64,000 nt of DNA, taken from contig JAFTDJ010000025.1 of the NCBI GenBank assembly GCA_017454265.1, forward strand, positions 1 through 64,000, read 5' to 3'. The notes beneath the pieces are model-generated. The model did not search any database. It was not told the origin of the DNA and saw only the letters and a program-made list of their open reading frames with translations. This DNA comes from Bacteroidales bacterium. GTDB taxonomy: Bacteria > Bacteroidota > Bacteroidia > Bacteroidales > UBA932. Below, piece after piece: positions 58,965 to 64,000 of this stretch. Within the stretch, counting starts at the first letter, position 1. Every line of letters begins with the position of its first letter. Position numbers and translations under genes: made by a program.

Positions 58965-61364
58965 ATGAAAGCACCTGCATTCATACGAAACTGGGACGAA
59001 AGCCAGAAGGCCTCCGCAATAAAGCTTCTGGGCTTCTGCGTTGCCGCAGTCACAATATTCATATTCATAGCTATTGTGTCGTATCTGCTGCATTGGAAGC
59101 AGGACATGAGTTTTGTAACCGGCCAGGAGGTCGCCAACGCGGCCGGGTCGCTGGGATACCGCACCGGAAAATTCTTCGTATGCGATTTCCTCGGTCTTGG
59201 AAGCATAGCACTGCTGCTCATCCTGGTAATTATTTCCGTAAAGCTCATAACGGGAAAATGGATCCTCTCTTTCGCAAGGACCCTGCTCCTGACCCTTACC
59301 GGTGCTTTCGCAGCCTCGCTTCTGCTGGCTTATGCAGGTAAGCTCGCGGGGCTGGGCACGGCCTTCGGCGGCGGTCTCGGAGGAGCCTGCGGATCGTATA
59401 TCATAGACTGGGGATGGAGAGTCATCGGCGCCATAGCCACGGCTATCGTAGTGCTCCTGGTAATCGCCCTCTGGCTTTTCTTTACATCCGGTCGCTTCAA
59501 CCGCTTCCTCGCCGGCCTGTGGAGCCGCAAGCCCCTGGAAGAGACAGAAGAGGAACGGGCCGAAGATGAGCGCCGCAAACAGGAGGAGCAGAGAGAGCGG
59601 GAGGAACTCCGGCGCAGACGCGAAGAGGAAAGAGAAGAAGAACGCCGGAGAAAACAGGCAGAGAAAGAAGCGCGGCGGCAGAAAAAGGAAGAAGAAACCG
59701 CCGTTACACCCTCTGATACTGACGACACAGACGACATAGTAGTAGAAGATACCAGCGAGTTCAACACCGAAATCGAGAAGGAGCTCAAGCCCATTGACAA
59801 CCGCCTCGACCCGCCGGACGGACTGCCAAAATTCAACTTCCCCCCTTCGCTGGAACTGCTTCAGTCCTACGAGAACGGGCGCAACGAGGTGTCCAAGGAG
59901 GAACTGGTGCGGAACCGCAACAAGATACGGGCGGCGCTTGCCAACTACAAGATTCAGGTGAACGACGTAACCGCAATTGTAGGACCCACGGTAACCTTGT
60001 ACAAGGTTTACCCCGCCCCCGGAGTCAAGATAGCAGACATCAAAAAGCTCCAGGACGACATAGCCATGTCCCTCAGGGCCAAGGGTGTACGCGTAATCAC
60101 TCTGGAGGACTCGGTGGGCATAGAGGTGGCAAACGACTTCTCTTCTATCGTCCCCCTGAAGGCCCTCCTCAACGACGACGCATTCCGGCAGAGCAAGGCC
60201 GAGCTTCCGGTAGCGATAGGTTACACCATCACCGAAAAGGTAAAAGTGTTCGACCTCGCGGATGCGCCTCACCTTCTGATTGCGGGCGCCACAAAACAAG
60301 GTAAGTCTGTAGGACTCAACGTGATAGTGAGCTCCCTGCTGTACAGCCGTCACCCCTCCGAACTGAAGTTCGTATTCATCGACCCCAAGATGGTGGAATT
60401 CTCCGCCTACGCCAAACTGCTGCACCACTATCTGGCAGTCCTGCCCAGCGCCGCCAGCGAGGAGGATGAAATGAACAACGCCATAGTCAAGAAGCCGAAG
60501 GACGCGGAGAAGATCCTGCGCTCCGTGTGCATTGAGATGGACGAACGTTACGAGCTGCTGTCCAAGTCGGGCGTGAACAAGATTACTCTCTACAACGACA
60601 AGTTCCGCCAGCACCACCTTCGCAGCGACCAGGGGCACCGTTTCCTGCCGTATCTCGTCGTCGTCGTTGACGAGTACGCAGACCTCACGATGACCAGCGG
60701 CGGAGGCCCGGACGCCAAGGCCGCAGGAAAGAGCATCACCAACTCCATCATACGACTCGCCCAGAAAGGCCGCGCCGCAGGTATCCACGTGATCCTTGCC
60801 ACCCAGAGGCCTTCCGTGGATGTGATTTCCGGCCTCATCAAGAGCAACTTCCCTATGCGAATCGCATTTCGCGTAGCATCCAGGGTGGACTCCACCACAA
60901 TCCTCGATGCACCGGGAGCCGAAAAGCTGATAGGTAAAGGCGATATGCTGTTCTCTGCCGGCATAGACACCGAACGCATACAGTGCGGCTATGTAAGCGG
61001 AGAAGAAATAGACAGCATCAACAAGTTCATCAGCGACCAGAACGGTTACGGCAAGAGCTACAACACCCCTTATTACCTACCGGACGTAGAGGAGTCCTCC
61101 GAGAGCGGAGGCGGTGGCGGAGGCGACATGTCGGATGTCGACGAACGCTTCCGCGAGGCGGCCGAGCTGGTGGTTACCACACAAAAAGCATCGACTTCCT
61201 ATCTTCAGACGCGTCTCGGTATGGGATTTGCGAAAGCTGCCCGTGTAATGGGACAGCTTGAGACGGCGGGAGTGGTAGGACCACAGGAAGGCGCAAAACC
61301 CCGACAGGTCCTCGTACCCGACCTCAACAGCCTCCAGAGCATACTTGACAGCCTTGGAAAATGA
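58965..61364 (+). CDS. ftsK: DNA translocase FtsK
   Basis: 799 residues; pumps chromosome termini through the closing septum. About four N-terminal membrane helices lie at 20-185 (FCVAAVTIFIFIAIVSYLLH first). A charged Glu/Arg linker follows at about 195-240. The motor has Walker A GATKQGKSVGLN near 440 (the usual GSGKS written KQGKS, typical of Bacteroidota), Walker B LVVVVDEYADLTM near 562, and FPMRIAFRVASRVDSTTILD. The C-terminal gamma domain for KOPS recognition is at about 725-799 (FREAAELVVTTQKASTSYLQ). Start abuts the DUF4290 stop. Confidence 0.96.
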   Translation: MKAPAFIRNWDESQKASAIKLLGFCVAAVTIFIFIAIVSYLLHWKQDMSFVTGQEVANAAGSLGYRTGKFFVCDFLGLGSIALLLILVIISVKLITGKWILSFARTLLLTLTGAFAASLLLAYAGKLAGLGTAFGGGLGGACGSYIIDWGWRVIGAIATAIVVLLVIALWLFFTSGRFNRFLAGLWSRKPLEETEEERAEDERRKQEEQREREELRRRREEEREEERRRKQAEKEARRQKKEEETAVTPSDTDDTDDIVVEDTSEFNTEIEKELKPIDNRLDPPDGLPKFNFPPSLELLQSYENGRNEVSKEELVRNRNKIRAALANYKIQVNDVTAIVGPTVTLYKVYPAPGVKIADIKKLQDDIAMSLRAKGVRVITLEDSVGIEVANDFSSIVPLKALLNDDAFRQSKAELPVAIGYTITEKVKVFDLADAPHLLIAGATKQGKSVGLNVIVSSLLYSRHPSELKFVFIDPKMVEFSAYAKLLHHYLAVLPSAASEEDEMNNAIVKKPKDAEKILRSVCIEMDERYELLSKSGVNKITLYNDKFRQHHLRSDQGHRFLPYLVVVVDEYADLTMTSGGGPDAKAAGKSITNSIIRLAQKGRAAGIHVILATQRPSVDVISGLIKSNFPMRIAFRVASRVDSTTILDAPGAEKLIGKGDMLFSAGIDTERIQCGYVSGEEIDSINKFISDQNGYGKSYNTPYYLPDVEESSESGGGGGGDMSDVDERFREAAELVVTTQKASTSYLQTRLGMGFAKAARVMGQLETAGVVGPQEGAKPRQVLVPDLNSLQSILDSLGK

Positions 61365-61870
61365 TGAAAAAGTTTGTGTTCATACTGTTCGCAGTCCTGA
61401 GTCTCCCCGTATTGGCGCAGGATGGGGCGGAATACGTAAAAACGCTTGTAGAAAACAACCGCGTGAGCTTCAGCTACACCCTGTCGCCCAAGGGGCACAA
61501 AAAGGTGAAGATGGAGGGGAAGGCAGTAATCGATGGAGATTGCTACCGGCTCCACGGCAATGAGCTGGAGATTGTATGCGACGGGCAGACCAAGTGGACA
61601 ATAGACGTCGCCGCAAAGGAAGTGTACATAGAGACTGCGGAAAGCACCCGTGACTTTATAGCCAACATGCCGGGGTGGATAGGCAATGTAAAAGACTTGA
61701 AAGTGTCCGGCTCTACCATAAGCGGCACCTACGAAGATGCTTCCCAGGGCCAGGCCATGACTTTCAAGTTCAGTTCCATAAGCAGCTCGCCCCTCAGCGG
61801 CAGTACGGAAGGGTTTTCGTACGATGCAGCCTCCCTGGGCGGCGACTGGGTTGTCACAGACCTGCGATGA
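61361..61870 (+). CDS. LolA-like periplasmic lipoprotein carrier
   Basis: 169 residues with a signal peptide (cleavage near LPVLAQDGA). SFSYTLSPKGHKKVKMEGKA and YRLHGNELEIVCDGQTKWTI fit the half-open beta-barrel of LolA-like proteins, which carry lipoproteins to the outer membrane. It is somewhat shorter than E. coli LolA (203). The Arg used for lipoprotein binding in LolA is not obvious. The first of two ATGs overlaps the ftsK stop (ATGA), as in many Bacteroidota where a lolA-like gene follows ftsK. Its stop overlaps the mnmA start. Confidence 0.82.
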   Translation: MMKKFVFILFAVLSLPVLAQDGAEYVKTLVENNRVSFSYTLSPKGHKKVKMEGKAVIDGDCYRLHGNELEIVCDGQTKWTIDVAAKEVYIETAESTRDFIANMPGWIGNVKDLKVSGSTISGTYEDASQGQAMTFKFSSISSSPLSGSTEGFSYDAASLGGDWVVTDLR

Positions 61871-63186
61871 AGGTTTGCGTCGGTCTTTCAGGAGGTGTCG
61901 ACTCCAGCGTCGCGGCCCTTTTGCTGAAGAGACAGGGCTACGACGTTTTCGCTATGTTCATGCAGAACTGGCACGACACCGAAGGCACGCTGCATGGAGA
62001 CTGCGAATGGGAAGAAGACAAATATGTGGCCGAGCTGGTTGCCAGGAAGATAGGCATACCTTTCTACTTCGTGGACCTTTCGGCTGAGTACCGCCGGCGG
62101 GTGGTGGATTACATGTTCGACGAGTATTCGAAGGGCCGTACGCCCAATCCGGACGTGCTGTGCAACAGGGAAATCAAATTTGACGCATTCCTCAAGAAAG
62201 CCCGCGAACTTGGGGCGGATATGGTAGCGACCGGGCACTACTGCCGCAAGGAAGAGATTGCAGGTGCGGACGGTACCCGCCAGTGGAAACTTCTGGAGGG
62301 GATAGACCCTGGTAAAGACCAGAGTTATTTCCTGTGCCAGCTCAATCAGGAACAGCTTTCCCGGGCCCTCTTCCCCATCGGCGGCCTGCTGAAATCGGAA
62401 GTCCGCGCCCTCGCGGCGGAAGCGGACCTGCCATCGGCCGACAAGAAAGACTCGCAGGGCATCTGCTTCGTGGGCAAGGTGGATCTTCCGGTCTTCCTGC
62501 AACAGAAGCTCAAGCCGGTGGAGGGAGACGTTGTAGAGGTGTTCGATGCATATTACGCCGACTCCGCAAAATACCGCCGCGATTTGGAGTTTCTCGGAAA
62601 TGCCGCCCGTAACGGGTGGGACAGCCTTGGCGAAGAAGAACTGCAGGAGCTGGCTACACCGATGGATTACAGCGATATACGCTTTGAGACGGAAACCTAC
62701 CGCAGCGGAAAGCACCATACAAGGAAAACGCGCTACAAGGCCAATCCGTGGGGCGTTGTCGCAGGCCGTCACGAGGGAGCCCAGTTCTATACAAACGGGC
62801 AGCGAAAGGGGCTGGCCATAGGCGGTCACGCCAATCCCCTCTTCGTGATAGCCACCGACATTGCGGAGAACCGCATATACGTAGGCGAAGGGGAAAACCA
62901 TAAAGGGCTGTTCCGAAGTGTGCTCCGAATAGCGCCGGACGAGCTGCACTGGATGCGGCCGCAGCTGGCCCTGCCGCCCGGCGGAAGCTTTCGCTGCCGC
63001 TGCAGGATACGCTACCGCCAGCCCCTGCAGGATTGCACGCTGCTGATGCGGGAGGGCGGCCTTTTCGTCTGTTTTGACGTTCCCCAGCGCAGCATCACAC
63101 CCGGGCAGTTTGCAGCTTTTTACGCCCTTCAGGATCCTTCAGACCCATACGACGCCCCGGAGCTTCTGGGAAGCGGCGTCATTTGA
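61867..63186 (+). CDS. mnmA: tRNA-specific 2-thiouridylase MnmA
   Basis: 439 residues from ATG 61867, which overlaps the previous TGA. Makes s2U34 in Glu, Gln and Lys tRNAs. The PP-loop is GLSGGVDSSVAALLL at 6-20; catalytic Cys99 lies in NPDVLCNREIKFDAF and Cys200 in SQGICFVGK. FYTNGQRKGLAIGGHANPLF is the C-terminal domain motif. It is about 70 residues longer than E. coli MnmA, owing to an insert after KLKPVEGDVVEVFDAYYADS that reads YRRDLEFLGNAARNGWDSLG. Co-transcribed with ftsK and lolA. Confidence 0.95.
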   Translation: MKVCVGLSGGVDSSVAALLLKRQGYDVFAMFMQNWHDTEGTLHGDCEWEEDKYVAELVARKIGIPFYFVDLSAEYRRRVVDYMFDEYSKGRTPNPDVLCNREIKFDAFLKKARELGADMVATGHYCRKEEIAGADGTRQWKLLEGIDPGKDQSYFLCQLNQEQLSRALFPIGGLLKSEVRALAAEADLPSADKKDSQGICFVGKVDLPVFLQQKLKPVEGDVVEVFDAYYADSAKYRRDLEFLGNAARNGWDSLGEEELQELATPMDYSDIRFETETYRSGKHHTRKTRYKANPWGVVAGRHEGAQFYTNGQRKGLAIGGHANPLFVIATDIAENRIYVGEGENHKGLFRSVLRIAPDELHWMRPQLALPPGGSFRCRCRIRYRQPLQDCTLLMREGGLFVCFDVPQRSITPGQFAAFYALQDPSDPYDAPELLGSGVI

Positions 63187-63221
63187 CAACAGCGCCTTCC
63201 GCGGCGGCGAGAGAAAGAATA

Positions 63222-64000
63222 ATGAGAAGACTGACGATAATAATTGCAACTGCGCTGCTGGGTATTCCGGTGGCGGGGCAAAGCATCTACCGGCAGCCCT
63301 CGGATGCCAGTCACCCGACCGCACCGCAGGTTCCGGCCTATGCCGTTTTCGCGGGAGACACTATCCGCTTCGATACGGCCGAGAAATACGAGCGTATGGA
63401 CCGTGAACTCCTTGCGTTCACCTATATGCAGAGCAACTCCACCCTTATGCTGAAGCGCTCCGGACGGTGGTTTCCCTTCATCGAGGCCATGCTGAAGGAT
63501 AACGGCATACCGGACGACTTCAAATACCTGTGCGCCATAGAGAGCAACCTGGACCCGAAGGCGGTTTCCGTGACGGGGGCCACGGGGCTGTGGCAGTTCA
63601 CCAAGGTAACCGCGCGGGAATTCGGGATGGAAGTGAGCGCCGAGGTGGATGAACGCTACAACGAAGAGAAGGAGACTATCGGAGCCTGCGCCTACCTCAA
63701 ACGCGCTTACGCAAAGTTCGGAGACTGGACGGCCGTGGCAGCCAGCTACAACTGCGGCATCGCGGGCGTCTCCAAACGCATGGAAGCGCAGAAGCAGAGC
63801 TCTTTCTTCGACCTGCTGCTGCCGGAAGAAACGTCGCGATATGTTTACCGCATACTCGTGGCCAAGATGTTCTTCGAAAATCCCGAGGCGTTCGGATTCA
63901 ATGTACCGGACCGTTATAAGCCCATGGAGATCAGCCGGAGCGTTCTGGTATCCGGAGAGATACCCAGTCTCGTAGATTTTGCCGCGCAGTACGGGGTGAG
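63222..64000 (+). CDS. Lytic transglycosylase (SLT), 3' end outside the window
   Basis: 259 residues visible. A signal peptide (MRRLTIIIATALLGIPVAGQ) leads to an SLT domain: catalytic Glu107 in LCAIESNLDPKAVSVTGATG, then LWQFTKVTAREFGMEV and VAASYNCGIAGVSKRM. This is the MltD/Slt-like fold that cuts peptidoglycan between MurNAc and GlcNAc. In Bacteroidales similar proteins have C-terminal LysM repeats, which would be beyond the window. The ATG at 63222 is 35 bases after mnmA. Confidence 0.92.
   Translation, partial: MRRLTIIIATALLGIPVAGQSIYRQPSDASHPTAPQVPAYAVFAGDTIRFDTAEKYERMDRELLAFTYMQSNSTLMLKRSGRWFPFIEAMLKDNGIPDDFKYLCAIESNLDPKAVSVTGATGLWQFTKVTAREFGMEVSAEVDERYNEEKETIGACAYLKRAYAKFGDWTAVAASYNCGIAGVSKRMEAQKQSSFFDLLLPEETSRYVYRILVAKMFFENPEAFGFNVPDRYKPMEISRSVLVSGEIPSLVDFAAQYGV

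Noticed and set aside
58875-60788. 637-codon minus-strand open frame opposite ftsK
   Set aside because: FtsK on the plus strand has complete motor motifs; the antisense product has no recognisable domain.

Overview
The window looks like chromosomal DNA of a GC-rich (roughly mid-50s percent) Bacteroidota, most likely order Bacteroidales. The evidence is the Bacteroidota-type promoters (-7 box TAnnTTTG, sometimes with TTG about 20 bases upstream), genes that do not rely on Shine-Dalgarno sites, Mfa/FimA-type (type V) fimbrillins, an UpxY-like NusG paralogue, a SerB with tandem ACT domains, and DUF3575, DUF3868, DUF3822, DUF4290 and FISUMP-type proteins. A Rikenellaceae/Alistipes-like or uncultured Bacteroidales source is a guess from base composition only.

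Layout. (1) 1-793: 5' part of enolase. (2) 869-12820: a minus-strand operon for one type V pilus: thioredoxin-like lipoprotein, DUF3575, DUF3868/OmpA-like protein, Mfa1-like subunit, Mfa2/FimB-like anchor, then four fimbrillin or tip-like lipoproteins, ended by a hairpin/U-tract terminator that overlaps the eno promoter. (3) 13031-29527: a second minus-strand, tightly overlapping operon for another pilus or adhesin system: two large paralogous fimbrillins, an Mfa2/FimB-like protein, three large surface lipoproteins, a fimbrillin/BspA-repeat protein, an UpxY/NusG-like factor and a serine-type sulfatase. A pure G tract (9 and 12 bases on the coding strand) lies upstream of each pilus operon, suggesting slipped-strand phase variation. 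(4) 29653-36965: sstT just downstream of tRNA-Leu(UAG), then serB, an AsmA-family gene and class I fumarase. (5) 36992-39620: a small accessory island with a compact AbiEii-like/DUF6922 pair, an XRE regulator, and an AAA ATPase inside perfect 40-bp direct repeats with three 15-bp palindromic repeats at its promoter. (6) 39669-53948: housekeeping genes: prfB (no frameshift), cytidylate-kinase-like, MATE, double-FKBP lipoprotein, nrnA, a short cluster ending in rsmD, mazG with an in-frame repeat insertion, a Ptb-like acyltransferase with ackA, a compact comEC, an RSH protein with apparently damaged catalytic sites, and a FISUMP lipoprotein. (7) 54024-58196: apbE, convergent with a four-gene translationally coupled module of HPr-kinase-like protein, S24/S26 peptidase, PqqD-like protein and ABC exporter, resembling a peptide maturation/export cassette without a visible precursor. 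(8) 58293-64000: DUF4290 gene, ftsK, a lolA-like gene, mnmA and the start of a lytic transglycosylase.

Most likely to be new are the G-tract-linked pilus operon pair, with a sulfatase and a NusG paralogue inside one operon; the kinase/peptidase/PqqD/exporter module; the repeat-flanked ATPase cassette; and the doubly degenerate RSH protein. No stretch longer than about 210 bases lacks a gene. Functions are assigned from motifs read by eye; no database search was possible.
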